The notes beneath the pieces were generated by a model that saw only the letters and a list, made by a program, of their open reading frames with translations, was not told where the DNA came from and made no database searches. Source: Gemmataceae bacterium (GTDB lineage Bacteria > Planctomycetota > Planctomycetia > Gemmatales > Gemmataceae). Taken from it: a stretch of DNA of 64,000 bases. The stretch lies in NCBI GenBank assembly GCA_019636445.1, contig JAHBXO010000015.1, positions 1-64,000 of the forward strand, given 5' to 3'. This document shows, piece after piece, positions 23,955-32,658 of this stretch (positions within the stretch are counted from its first letter, which is position 1; each line of letters opens with the position of its first letter). The translations under genes were made by a program, and so were the position numbers.

Positions 23955-26933
23955 ATGACGACGCGCCCAACCGGCAGTTCCCCCGAATCGCTCGTCACGC
24001 TCGTACCGACGGACCATGCGCGGCCGGACGACATCTTGGATCGACCTACGTCGTTCGGCGCATCGGGCATCGCTGCCGGCACAGTGCTCGGCCGTTTCGA
24101 GCTGCTGGAACTGATCGGCCGCGGCGGCATGGGACAAGTCTGGAAAGCGCGCGATCCGCTCGTCAAAACCGAAGTCGTCGTTAAACTCCTGCCGCCGGAA
24201 CTCGTCGCGAACCCGACCGAAGTGCAGCGGCTCATGGAGTCGTTCCGCCGCGTGCTCGAAGTACCGCATCAGCACATCTGCCCAGTGCAGCAGTTCGAAG
24301 TTGACGAGCGCATCGGGCCATACGTCGTGATGAAATACATAGCCGGCATTCCACTTTCGGTATACCGGTCGCGGCACGTCAAGCGGCACGGCCGATTCGC
24401 CGCGTCCGACGTGGTACGCGTGCTCGGCCCCGTCGCCGACGCGCTAGACTACGCCCACACCAAGGGGATCATTCACCGCGACGTAAAGCCGGAAAACATT
24501 CTCGTTCGCGACGACGGCAGCGATCCGCAACTGGTCGATTTCGGGCTGGCGGCGGAGATTCAACGAACCGTCACGCGCGTCAGCCGCACGCAATTCGACG
24601 CCTGCGGAACGCTGGTGTACATGGCACCGGAGCAATGGCGCGGCTGGCCCCAGGACGGCGCGACCGACCAGTACGCACTCGCGGCCGTCGCGTATGAGCT
24701 GCTGACGGGGCACCCGCCGTTCGACCTGCCGGATGCGCAGATCCTGCGACAATGCGTCTTGCAGGAAGCCCCGCGCGAACTGCCAGGCGATCCCGATCTC
24801 TCGGCGGTCTTGGCGCGCGGGTTGGCGAAAACAGCGGCGGAGCGCTTCCCGAATTGCACGGAGTTGATCCAAGCGATCGGCCAGCCGCCGAAGGCCCCGA
24901 CGAAGGCGATCTTTTCCTCCGCTCCTTTGAATACGCAGCCTCGGCGGCGTCTCGGCACGCCGACGGTGTTGGCTGCCAGCGTGCTCGCCGCCGCCGGCAT
25001 ATACTACTTCCGCACACCGACGGCGCCGGTCGCCTCGACGGCGAATTCCAACGCCCCTGCGAGCAGCGCACCCACGCCGCAATCGCCGCCCGCGCCCACG
25101 CCCGCACCTGCGAATCCGTTGCCGCAGGTGCCCAACAATCCCGCGCCGACCGCTACGAAAGCGGTGCCCGCACCGTCCCCGGATGCGCTCGCGGCCGCCG
25201 ACCGCGATTCAGTCATAAAAGATCTCAACCAGGAAATCGATCTACTCGCGGCACCGGTCAAAGTGTGGCGCGATCATTTGGCAAGCCTCGATCCGCCGGC
25301 CGACGCGGCCTCCGCCGACATTCACAAGCGATTGCTCGAATCCCGTGCGGCGCTCGGCGATTTCGCCACCAAGTACTCCGAAATCAGCCTCGCGATTCGC
25401 ACGAATCCGCCCGCTAGCAAGAAGGATGTTCCCCTGCTGCGGCAGAAGGTCGCTGCCGCCGCCGCGTTCACGATCGTCAATCGCGATGCCGCTTCCTGGC
25501 TCAAATCCACGGCGAACGATTATCCCAGCTACGTCAAATCGCTCTCCGCGAGCAAGGAGACGCGCAAGCGCGAACTCGGCACGCTGACCGAAGCGGTGAG
25601 GAACAAGTCCAAGGAATTGCTGCGCGCCGCCGAGGCGGCCGACACCCACGGCCACGACTTGGACGGCCCTAAGATCCAGGAGACACGCAAGAAGCTCCTC
25701 GAACGCCGCCAGGAACTACGCATCGCCATCGAGGCGACCGCCGACATTGAGCGGCAGGTGGTCGCGGCGCTGCCGCCGGATTCGAAGCGGCTTGGCGAAC
25801 TCCAGGAGCGATTGCTTGGCGTGGAGCCCGAGAAGGGCGAATGGAGCGAGTGGGCCGAGGAGGTGCGCCCGCTGGCGGCCGCGGTCGAAAAGGCAGTCAA
25901 GGAAGCCCGTATCGCCTTCGACGAACGGCAGAAGCGCCTCTTCGACGCCAACATCGAAGCGCAATGGTTCGTCTGCACCGATGCGAGCGGCGCGCCGATC
26001 ACGGTGGGCGTCGCCGCGAGAAAAAACCTGACCTACGAAGGCAAGACGCCCTTTCTACACGACAACCGCGACCACGTCATCCGCTTCCAAAGAAACCAAC
26101 AAAGGGCTTATGGTAATTTCAAAGAACTCAGTCACCCGCCTGTCACGATCACGTTTTTGAATGAACAGAAACAGCTCGAAACCGTTGAAATCAACGATGA
26201 CCAGAACAAGGACCCGTTGGCGTTCCGCTACAGCACCGCTTGCCAGGACAGTTGGAAATTCGCCTACCATGCCGGCACCGAACGCCAGAAGTACGTCCCC
26301 TTCAACGATTCGGCTCCCGAGAAAGTCGAAGCCAAACGAGTTGAAATGGTCACGGCCCTTGCGAGTCACCTCAACAAGGTGTACCCGGAACTCCACCTGA
26401 CCGCTGACGACGTGTTCGTGAACTGGAAGCGCGTCAAGTCCGGCAGCGAGAAGGCCGTGACGCTCGAGAACATGTTCGGCCGCGGGTTCCAGACCGGCGT
26501 GCACGTGCCGAAGGAGCCGCCGCCGGGGCTGGTCGGCCAGGGCGACGTCGCGCATCGGGCGCTGGTTTTTGAAGCACGCCGCCTTGCCACCGGCGTGGCG
26601 CCCGACCCGACGCCGAAGGCCGCGATCGTCACCGGCAGTTCCTGGAAGGGCCAACTCGATTTCAACCGCGACCCGATGGCGGTGCGCATCAAGTTCACCG
26701 AGGTACTGGGCGGCATGATCCGCGGCACCATCGCCACGAGCAGCTACGGCAACGTCGTCGAGACAGAGTTCTTTGGCGGCGCGCAGGGCGGCGACTTCAC
26801 GCTTATAACCAAGATGAACGCCAACGGCAACGGCGGCATCGAATACAAGGGCCGCGTCAACGGCGACACCGCCTCCGGCACCATCTCCGGCGGGCGCTAC
26901 AACAGCGGATCCTTCACCCTCACCCGCGAGTGA
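23955..26933 (+). CDS. Membrane Ser/Thr protein kinase
   Basis: A 992-aa protein; ATG at 23955 follows GGAGAGAACCCC. The N-terminal kinase domain (~residues 45-310) has LIGRGGMGQVW, VVVKLLP, IIHRDVKPENIL, LVDFGLA and the MAPEQW site, so it should be active. One transmembrane helix follows (VLAASVLAAAGIYYF, ~340), then an alanine/proline-rich linker, a long coiled-coil region (DLNQEIDLLAAPVKVWRDHL to ~residue 690) and a C-terminal beta-rich domain (GQLDFNRDPMAVRIKF ... GTISGGRYNSGSFTL). The topology places the C-terminal sensor outside the cytoplasm. The FHA-ABC protein encoded 6 bp downstream is the obvious phospho-threonine reader for it. Confidence 0.9.
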   Translation: MTTRPTGSSPESLVTLVPTDHARPDDILDRPTSFGASGIAAGTVLGRFELLELIGRGGMGQVWKARDPLVKTEVVVKLLPPELVANPTEVQRLMESFRRVLEVPHQHICPVQQFEVDERIGPYVVMKYIAGIPLSVYRSRHVKRHGRFAASDVVRVLGPVADALDYAHTKGIIHRDVKPENILVRDDGSDPQLVDFGLAAEIQRTVTRVSRTQFDACGTLVYMAPEQWRGWPQDGATDQYALAAVAYELLTGHPPFDLPDAQILRQCVLQEAPRELPGDPDLSAVLARGLAKTAAERFPNCTELIQAIGQPPKAPTKAIFSSAPLNTQPRRRLGTPTVLAASVLAAAGIYYFRTPTAPVASTANSNAPASSAPTPQSPPAPTPAPANPLPQVPNNPAPTATKAVPAPSPDALAAADRDSVIKDLNQEIDLLAAPVKVWRDHLASLDPPADAASADIHKRLLESRAALGDFATKYSEISLAIRTNPPASKKDVPLLRQKVAAAAAFTIVNRDAASWLKSTANDYPSYVKSLSASKETRKRELGTLTEAVRNKSKELLRAAEAADTHGHDLDGPKIQETRKKLLERRQELRIAIEATADIERQVVAALPPDSKRLGELQERLLGVEPEKGEWSEWAEEVRPLAAAVEKAVKEARIAFDERQKRLFDANIEAQWFVCTDASGAPITVGVAARKNLTYEGKTPFLHDNRDHVIRFQRNQQRAYGNFKELSHPPVTITFLNEQKQLETVEINDDQNKDPLAFRYSTACQDSWKFAYHAGTERQKYVPFNDSAPEKVEAKRVEMVTALASHLNKVYPELHLTADDVFVNWKRVKSGSEKAVTLENMFGRGFQTGVHVPKEPPPGLVGQGDVAHRALVFEARRLATGVAPDPTPKAAIVTGSSWKGQLDFNRDPMAVRIKFTEVLGGMIRGTIATSSYGNVVETEFFGGAQGGDFTLITKMNANGNGGIEYKGRVNGDTASGTISGGRYNSGSFTLTRE

Positions 26934-26939
26934 TCGTCG

Positions 26940-29285
26940 ATGGCCGCCACCCCGTCCCTCATCCAGTTCGGCACCAACGCTGCCGTCGCATTCGGCGACA
27001 AGGTGGTGGTCGTCGTCGGCCGCAGCCGCGACGTCGACCTGCCCGTCTACGATCCCGCCTGTTCGCGGCGGCAATTCTTGGTCCGTCGCGCAGGGGAGCA
27101 GTTCGTCCTGGAACCGCTTTCGGAAAACAGCCCGACTTTCTGCGATGGCGTCCGCGCAACGGCGGCGACACCGATCCGCGAGGCGACGGTGATCGAAGCC
27201 GGCGCGAGCCGCTTCCGCCTCGTCGGCGCTGCGGCGGTGAATGCTCCACCGTCGCAGCGCCCGCTCGACCACCACGCCGGCCGCGCGACCGTAGTCGGAA
27301 CCGTCCCGCTCGACGCCCCTTCCCGAGGCACCACTGCCATTCGATTGCGCGAGGAAATTATCCTCGGACGCGACGAGTCGCTCGCCACGGACGCACTGCC
27401 CCACCCACTCGTGTCCCGCCGCCACGCGCTCGTCCGGCGCACGCCCACCGGCGCCGTCGTCAAAGATCTCGGTAGCGCGAACGGTACGTACCTCAACGGC
27501 CAACGCCTCGGCGTCGCCATCGGGCTGAACGTCGGCGACAGGATTCAAATCGGGCCGTACGCGTTCCACTTCACCGGCGCGGCACTCGAACCGGCGACGG
27601 GCACTGTCGGCCCTTTCCCAAACGCCCCCGCAGCCGACCTGCGGCTCGTCGCGCACGCAATCGACTTCCACGCCGGCGCGGATCGGTTGCTGCACGATGT
27701 CTCGCTCGGCATTCGCGGCGGCGAATTCGTCGCCGTCCTCGGCCCCAGCGGTTGTGGCAAGTCCACACTGCTCAAGATCCTATCCGGCGCTAACCCGCCC
27801 GCCGCGGGCCGCGTCCTCTTCGATGGCTGTGACCTCTACGCCGCCCCGGCGGGCGCGACGCGCCGTATCGCCGTCGTGCCGCAACGGGAAATCCTGCCGA
27901 CGGTACTCACGGTGACGGACGCCCTGCGGCTCACGGCTTCACTGCGGCTTCCCCCCGACACCACGCGCGCCGAACGCGACGCCCGCGTCGACTGGGCGCT
28001 CGGCGTCGTCGGACTCGCCGAACGTCGAAACCTGCGCATCGCCGCGCTCAGCGGCGGCCAGTTGAAGCGCGTCGGACTGGCGAACGAATTGCTTGCCGAG
28101 CCGGGCCTCGTGCTTCTGGACGAAGTGACGAGCGGGCTGGACGAACAGGCCGATCGCGAGATGATGGGCCTGTTCCGCCAGCTCGCGAACGGTGGGCGCG
28201 CCGTCGTCGCCGTCACGCATTCCCTGGCCCACGTCGCCGAGTACTGCCATCAGGTCGTCGTGTTGACGAAAGGCGGCCGGCTGGCCTTTTCCGGTCGGCC
28301 CGACGAACTCGCCCCCTACTTCGGCATCGATCGAATGGGGGACATCTACGAGCGCCTCAACGATCGCACGCCTGACGAATGGGCGAACCAGTGGGACGCG
28401 TCGGGCCGGGTCCGACTCCCGGCCGCGCCCCCCGTACCGCTGGCGGCCACCGTGTCCGAATCGGCCGACACGGCCGACACGATCCGGCACCAGACACCGC
28501 TCCTCGTCGAGCGAACGGCCCGCGTGCTGATCGCAGATCGTCTCGCGCTCACTGTCACGTTCGGCCAGCCGCTGCTTATCGCGTTGCTGCTCGCCTGGGT
28601 CTTTGGCGACGTGCGCGACCCCGCGAATCCGGCGGCGGCCGCCGCCGCCGCGCGCAGCGTCCTCTTCGTTCTCGCCGTCACCGCGTTCTGGCTCGGTTGT
28701 AACACCGCCGCCAAGGAAATCGTTCGCGAATGGGCGCTATTTTCCAAAGAACGGCAATCCCACCTCGCGCCCGCCGCGTATCTCCTCGCGAAGGCCAGCA
28801 CACTCGCGGTCGTCACGCTCCTCCAGGTGGCCATCCTCTTCGGTATCGTGTCCGAAGGCTGCCACCTCGGCGGGAACGGCACGTCGATGGCGATCGTTCT
28901 CGGCCTGGTCGGCCTCGCGGGCGTGTCGGCCGGATTGCTTGTCTCGGCGGTCGCCTCATCCGAAGCGGTCGCCGTCGCGATGGTCCCGGTCATCGTAATC
29001 CCGCAGATCGTGATGACCGACGTCTTCCGTCCGCTCACCGGCGCCGCGAAGGTCTTCGCGGACGCCGCGATCTCGACGCACCGCGGCTTCGACGGCCTGC
29101 TCACCGCGCTGCCGCCCGACCTCGCCGCCGTCGCCGCCACGCCGGGCGCGACTGTCCGCGCTGCTGCGTTCTGGTTAATGGTGCAATCCATCGCCTTCGC
29201 GCTTGTCACCTGGCGCGTACTGGATCGTCGCGGTCGACCCATCGGCGCATCCGTCCAAATACCTATTCGGGGAGGAACACGATGA
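26940..29285 (+). CDS. FHA-FHA-ABC transporter fusion (ABCG-like half transporter)
   Basis: A 781-aa protein. A degenerate FHA domain (~20-80; VVGRSRDVDLPVYDPACSRRQF) precedes a canonical one (~125-205; ILGRDESLATD ... HPLVSRRHALVRR ... DLGSANGTYLNGQRLG). The ABC ATPase (~235-450) has LGPSGCGKSTLLK, signature LSGGQLKRVGLA and LVLLDEVTSGLDEQ. The last ~260 residues hold about six hydrophobic helices of the ABC2 type, in the order of ABCG half transporters. FHA domains bind phosphothreonine, so transport is probably gated by the kinase encoded just upstream. The cargo is unknown. It overlaps the next gene by 4 bp. Confidence 0.9.
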   Translation: MAATPSLIQFGTNAAVAFGDKVVVVVGRSRDVDLPVYDPACSRRQFLVRRAGEQFVLEPLSENSPTFCDGVRATAATPIREATVIEAGASRFRLVGAAAVNAPPSQRPLDHHAGRATVVGTVPLDAPSRGTTAIRLREEIILGRDESLATDALPHPLVSRRHALVRRTPTGAVVKDLGSANGTYLNGQRLGVAIGLNVGDRIQIGPYAFHFTGAALEPATGTVGPFPNAPAADLRLVAHAIDFHAGADRLLHDVSLGIRGGEFVAVLGPSGCGKSTLLKILSGANPPAAGRVLFDGCDLYAAPAGATRRIAVVPQREILPTVLTVTDALRLTASLRLPPDTTRAERDARVDWALGVVGLAERRNLRIAALSGGQLKRVGLANELLAEPGLVLLDEVTSGLDEQADREMMGLFRQLANGGRAVVAVTHSLAHVAEYCHQVVVLTKGGRLAFSGRPDELAPYFGIDRMGDIYERLNDRTPDEWANQWDASGRVRLPAAPPVPLAATVSESADTADTIRHQTPLLVERTARVLIADRLALTVTFGQPLLIALLLAWVFGDVRDPANPAAAAAAARSVLFVLAVTAFWLGCNTAAKEIVREWALFSKERQSHLAPAAYLLAKASTLAVVTLLQVAILFGIVSEGCHLGGNGTSMAIVLGLVGLAGVSAGLLVSAVASSEAVAVAMVPVIVIPQIVMTDVFRPLTGAAKVFADAAISTHRGFDGLLTALPPDLAAVAATPGATVRAAAFWLMVQSIAFALVTWRVLDRRGRPIGASVQIPIRGGTR

Positions 29286-30163
29286 ATCCGATGAATCCGA
29301 TTCCACAAACGAACACCCCGAAACCGGTCGCCACGCCGCGCCCCGTAACTGTGCTCCCGGCCGCGCCTGAACTCTCAACCGGACCGATCGCAAATCCGGC
29401 GCGGCTCACCAACGTCGTGCGCAACGGCCTCATCGCACTCACCGTGGCGGCCGTCGCCGCGATTGGCTGGCAGTTGCAATCCGGCTCCGCCAACGAGTCG
29501 AACCATTCGAACTGGCAGCAGGTCCGCGAGGCCTCGGCGCGGCCGCATGGCGAAGTCCGCTGGCAAAGCCCCGACGGAGCTGTCGCGTTCCTGCCGGCCA
29601 TCGGCTTCGGCGACGACGACCGTGACGCCCCGACCACTGTCGCCGTCCGGGCCGCGCTCCTCGCCGGCGACGATGCCGTCGCGCAGCGCATCCTCGCGGC
29701 GGCGATCGCTGCCCCGCCCAATCCGCCGCCATTCCTTCCCCCGTCGGTTCCCGCATCCACGCCGACATCGGCCGCTGCACCTGGACCGGCGCCCGCGCCT
29801 GCGACTGTCGCCCCCGCTCCGGCAGTCGCGCTTCAGCCGACGCTTACCGAAGGCATGAAAGCCGAGATCCGACGTGGCGATGCCGACTTCTTCCACCTCT
29901 ACCTCTACGACTGCTGCGACGAGGACGGCGACATCGTCGACGTCCTGCTCAACGGCCAGATGTTCCAGCAGGTGAAGCTCACCAATCGCGGCGCCACCAT
30001 CACGATCCCCGTCGCCGCCAACGGTTCGACGAAGGTAGAACTTCGCGGCGTCCGCGATGGCGGTGGAGGCATCACCATCGGTTGCCGCACCAGTCGCGGC
30101 CATGGATTTCTCCGCGCCATGACCGTTGGCGAAACTCAATTACTCGGCACCGTTCGCAAATAA
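29282..30163 (+). CDS. Single-pass membrane protein of the cluster, unknown
   Basis: A 293-aa protein; ATG at 29282 has GGGGAGG upstream and overlaps the ABC gene stop. One transmembrane helix (NGLIALTVAAVAAIGWQL, ~50-67) is followed by a soluble part. A proline/alanine linker (~150-185) leads to a compact C-terminal domain (~190-290; FFHLYLYDCCDEDGDIVDVLLNGQMF ... ITIPVAANGSTKVELRGV). That domain is probably a periplasm-facing beta sandwich. No family is recognised. It is translationally coupled within the kinase/ABC operon. Confidence 0.65.
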   Translation: MNPMNPIPQTNTPKPVATPRPVTVLPAAPELSTGPIANPARLTNVVRNGLIALTVAAVAAIGWQLQSGSANESNHSNWQQVREASARPHGEVRWQSPDGAVAFLPAIGFGDDDRDAPTTVAVRAALLAGDDAVAQRILAAAIAAPPNPPPFLPPSVPASTPTSAAAPGPAPAPATVAPAPAVALQPTLTEGMKAEIRRGDADFFHLYLYDCCDEDGDIVDVLLNGQMFQQVKLTNRGATITIPVAANGSTKVELRGVRDGGGGITIGCRTSRGHGFLRAMTVGETQLLGTVRK

Positions 30164-30174
30164 AGGAGACGATC

Positions 30175-30567
30175 GTGAAGGACTTGTTGCAGCACCTATG
30201 GAAGAATTCCCGGCTCTTCCAAGTCGTGGTCGTCGGCGCGATAGGCGCGATCGCCTGGAGCCAGTTCGGTCGCCCATCCGCCCGCACGCCGCCCCCACCT
30301 CCGGACCCCAACGCGCAAGCCAAGGTTGGTACGCCAATAGGCGATCTGCCAATACCCGGCGCAACCGAACAAGACATGAAGGACATTGCGAAACAGGGCA
30401 AGGGCTTGGCTGGCAACGTCGTTGACGCCGCCAATACCGGCGCGGGAGCAGCGAAGGAGGTCGCCGGATTGATTTGGGATGGAGCGAAGTTCGTGCGTCG
30501 ACAAGTCGATCCGCCCGCCCCGATGAAGAATCCACCGCTCGATCCTCCGTCCCCGAAGACTCCTTGA
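30175..30567 (+). CDS. Small membrane-anchored protein of the cluster
   Basis: A 130-aa protein starting with GTG at 30175 behind AAAGGAGACGATC. A hydrophobic segment near the N-terminus (FQVVVVGAIGAIAWSQF) is followed by a Pro-rich stretch and an Ala/Gly/Lys helix (KDIAKQGKGLAGNVVDAANT). It resembles nothing I can name. It is in the same operon, 11 bp after the previous gene. Confidence 0.6.
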   Translation: MKDLLQHLWKNSRLFQVVVVGAIGAIAWSQFGRPSARTPPPPPDPNAQAKVGTPIGDLPIPGATEQDMKDIAKQGKGLAGNVVDAANTGAGAAKEVAGLIWDGAKFVRRQVDPPAPMKNPPLDPPSPKTP

Positions 30568-30573
30568 AGCCCC

Positions 30574-31632
30574 ATGCGATCGAACCTGCTGCAATCGATT
30601 CTGATCCTTATCGGCCTCGTGCTGGTCGCGCAGTTGCTGATACAGAAGATCGGCCTGCTGCCGACCATCCTCTTGCTGGGATTCATCATGCTGTTGCTCG
30701 CGGTCGGGCACCTGTTGGCGAGTGGGCACCCGTTGGCCGGCAAGCTCGCCGCGAACAACGCGTCGCGACCGCTTGTGCGCCTGGTCTGCTTGCTCGGCGG
30801 TTACGCGATGCCCGCGCCGCCGACCTCGGCGAAAGCGGACCAGGGTGGCCCCGCCCCGCGGACGCCGGCCGATTTCGACTCACTCAATCGCATGTGGAAG
30901 GCCCGCATCCTCGGTCAAGACGCGGCGATTGACGCCGTGACGGAAACCGTGCGCCAGGCGATCACCCTGCGCGAACGTCAAAGCGACGTGCCCGGACCGC
31001 GCCGTCCGCTGGCGGTCCTCTTCCTTGTCGGCGGCGAAGGACTGGGCAAGCGAACGCTGCTCGAGTCGGTCGGCCGCGCGATCTATCCCGACGGGCGCGT
31101 GACCTCGTGCCCGCTCGCGCAGGATGAAGACGTGGCCGCCCGGCTCGCCCAAGCCGTGCAGGCAAACCCCTGCCACACGATGATCCTCGAGCGGCTCGAA
31201 GCCGCCAGCCCGAAATCGCTGGAGACTTTGCGGCGCATCGCGGAGACCGGCGAACTGGCCGACCCCACGACCGGCGCGGCGGTGCCGCTCGGTTCCGTCG
31301 TGATTGGGCTGACCACTACCGATTCGAAACTGCCCGAACGATTGGGGGCTGGCTACTTGCGCGTCGTGGGCCGCGCGATCCCCTTCGCGGCGCCGGAACC
31401 GATCGTCGTCGCACAGGTCGTCGTCAAGCTGTTGGAAGCCGAATGTCGCCACCACCGGCTCGCCCTCGACTACGCGGACGAGTCGATCGTCGTGGATATC
31501 GCCGGCCAGTTCGAACCGCGATACGGTTTCGGCGTTCTCGCGGTCCGCGTATCGGAATTACTGGCGCCGGAAATCTGCCGTGCGATCGATCACCGGCACG
31601 ATCGGCTCGCACTCGTTGAGGATCTCCGATGA
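30574..31632 (+). CDS. Membrane-anchored AAA+ ATPase (Clp-like, altered)
   Basis: A 352-aa protein. Two N-terminal transmembrane helices (LLQSILILIGLVLVAQLLI and GLLPTILLLGFIMLLLAVG) precede a Clp/ClpA-type AAA domain: ILGQDAAIDAVTETVRQA, Walker A-like VGGEGLGKRTLLE, then TMILERLEAA in the Walker B position. Walker B has Glu-Arg where Asp-Glu is expected, so hydrolysis may be weakened. A canonical partner ATPase follows immediately (overlap of 4 bp), suggesting a mixed ring of an active and a regulatory subunit. Confidence 0.75.
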   Translation: MRSNLLQSILILIGLVLVAQLLIQKIGLLPTILLLGFIMLLLAVGHLLASGHPLAGKLAANNASRPLVRLVCLLGGYAMPAPPTSAKADQGGPAPRTPADFDSLNRMWKARILGQDAAIDAVTETVRQAITLRERQSDVPGPRRPLAVLFLVGGEGLGKRTLLESVGRAIYPDGRVTSCPLAQDEDVAARLAQAVQANPCHTMILERLEAASPKSLETLRRIAETGELADPTTGAAVPLGSVVIGLTTTDSKLPERLGAGYLRVVGRAIPFAAPEPIVVAQVVVKLLEAECRHHRLALDYADESIVVDIAGQFEPRYGFGVLAVRVSELLAPEICRAIDHRHDRLALVEDLR

Positions 31633-32633
31633 ATTTGAATATCCCGCCCGAACTCCGCAAGCTCACCGACTTCGGCAAGATCGGCGAAAAGCTGGCGGCA
31701 TTGAAAACCGGCACGGCGCGCCGCATCGACGAAGCCGAGATGGCCGCCGCCCTAAAACTCCGCGTCCGCGGCCAAGACCCGGTCATCGACGACGTGGCGA
31801 AACTCATCCGCGTGGCCTGGGGCAAATCGACGCGCCGCCGCCCCATAGCCAGCCTGCTCTGCCTCGGCCCGCCCGGCACCGGCAAGTCGGAACTCGCCAA
31901 AGCACTCGCGGAATACCTCTACGGCGACGAAAAGAATGCCCTCGTGTTCGACGGACCCGATCTAAGCGGGCCGGAATCCAAGAACCACCTGCTCGGCAAC
32001 CCAACCGGCTACGTCGGCGCCGAACAGGGCGGCAAACTCACGCGGCCCCTCATCGCGAACCCGAAACGCGTCATCGTCTTCGAGGAGATCGAAAAGGCCT
32101 ATCGCGATGTCTTCGACCTCTTCCTCGCGATGCTCGGCGACGGCCGGCTCGTCGAACCGTCGTCCGGCCAGACCGCCGACTTTACGCAATCGGTCGTCAT
32201 CATGACCGGCAACGCCGAGCATGAGGCGCTCGCCCGTATCGTGGCTCAGACGACCGACCCGCAGGAGCAGTCCTCCGCCGTCAAGACGCACCTTACGAGC
32301 GCGAAGATCTTTCGCCCGGAGATCATGGACCGCTTCGATCGCGTCTACGTCTTTCGCCCGCTCTCCGAGACGATGCTGGCCGAGATCGCGGTGATGAAGG
32401 CCGCCGCCGCGGCGCGGGAGTACGGGCTGGAAGTAGTCCGCGTTGACGAGGACGTCGTCGTCGAACTCGTGCTGAAGGCGCTCAAGTTCACCAAGCCGAA
32501 CAAGGTGCGCGAACTAATTCGCTTGGTGGACGAAACGCTCGGCGAGCCACTGCTGGCGGCGCAGGAAGCCGGGCACGCACGCGTGACGGTCGAACTAGGC
32601 GACGCCGGCGTGCCCGTCGTCTGCCCGGCGTGA
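31629..32633 (+). CDS. AAA+ ATPase, ClpB/AAA_2 type
   Basis: A 334-aa soluble ATPase. It shows VRGQDPVIDDVAKLIRVA, Walker A LGPPGTGKSELAKALAEYL, Walker B RVIVFEEIEKAY, sensor QSVVIMTGNAEHE and an arginine-finger region (FRPEIMDRFDRVYVF) as in Clp/Hsp100 second domains. It lacks the N-terminal substrate domain, so it probably remodels a specific partner. It is coupled to the membrane-anchored AAA protein before it and lies 25 bp from the VirD4-like gene. A power unit of the secretion-like part of the cluster is plausible. Confidence 0.85.
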   Translation: MNLNIPPELRKLTDFGKIGEKLAALKTGTARRIDEAEMAAALKLRVRGQDPVIDDVAKLIRVAWGKSTRRRPIASLLCLGPPGTGKSELAKALAEYLYGDEKNALVFDGPDLSGPESKNHLLGNPTGYVGAEQGGKLTRPLIANPKRVIVFEEIEKAYRDVFDLFLAMLGDGRLVEPSSGQTADFTQSVVIMTGNAEHEALARIVAQTTDPQEQSSAVKTHLTSAKIFRPEIMDRFDRVYVFRPLSETMLAEIAVMKAAAAAREYGLEVVRVDEDVVVELVLKALKFTKPNKVRELIRLVDETLGEPLLAAQEAGHARVTVELGDAGVPVVCPA

Positions 32634-32658
32634 TCACAAACCCACGACGGAGGATCCC

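Noticed and set aside
22368..24389. 673-aa minus-strand frame starting at 24389
   Set aside because: Its first 209 codons are the antisense of the kinase gene; the signal peptide at 23762 marks the true start.
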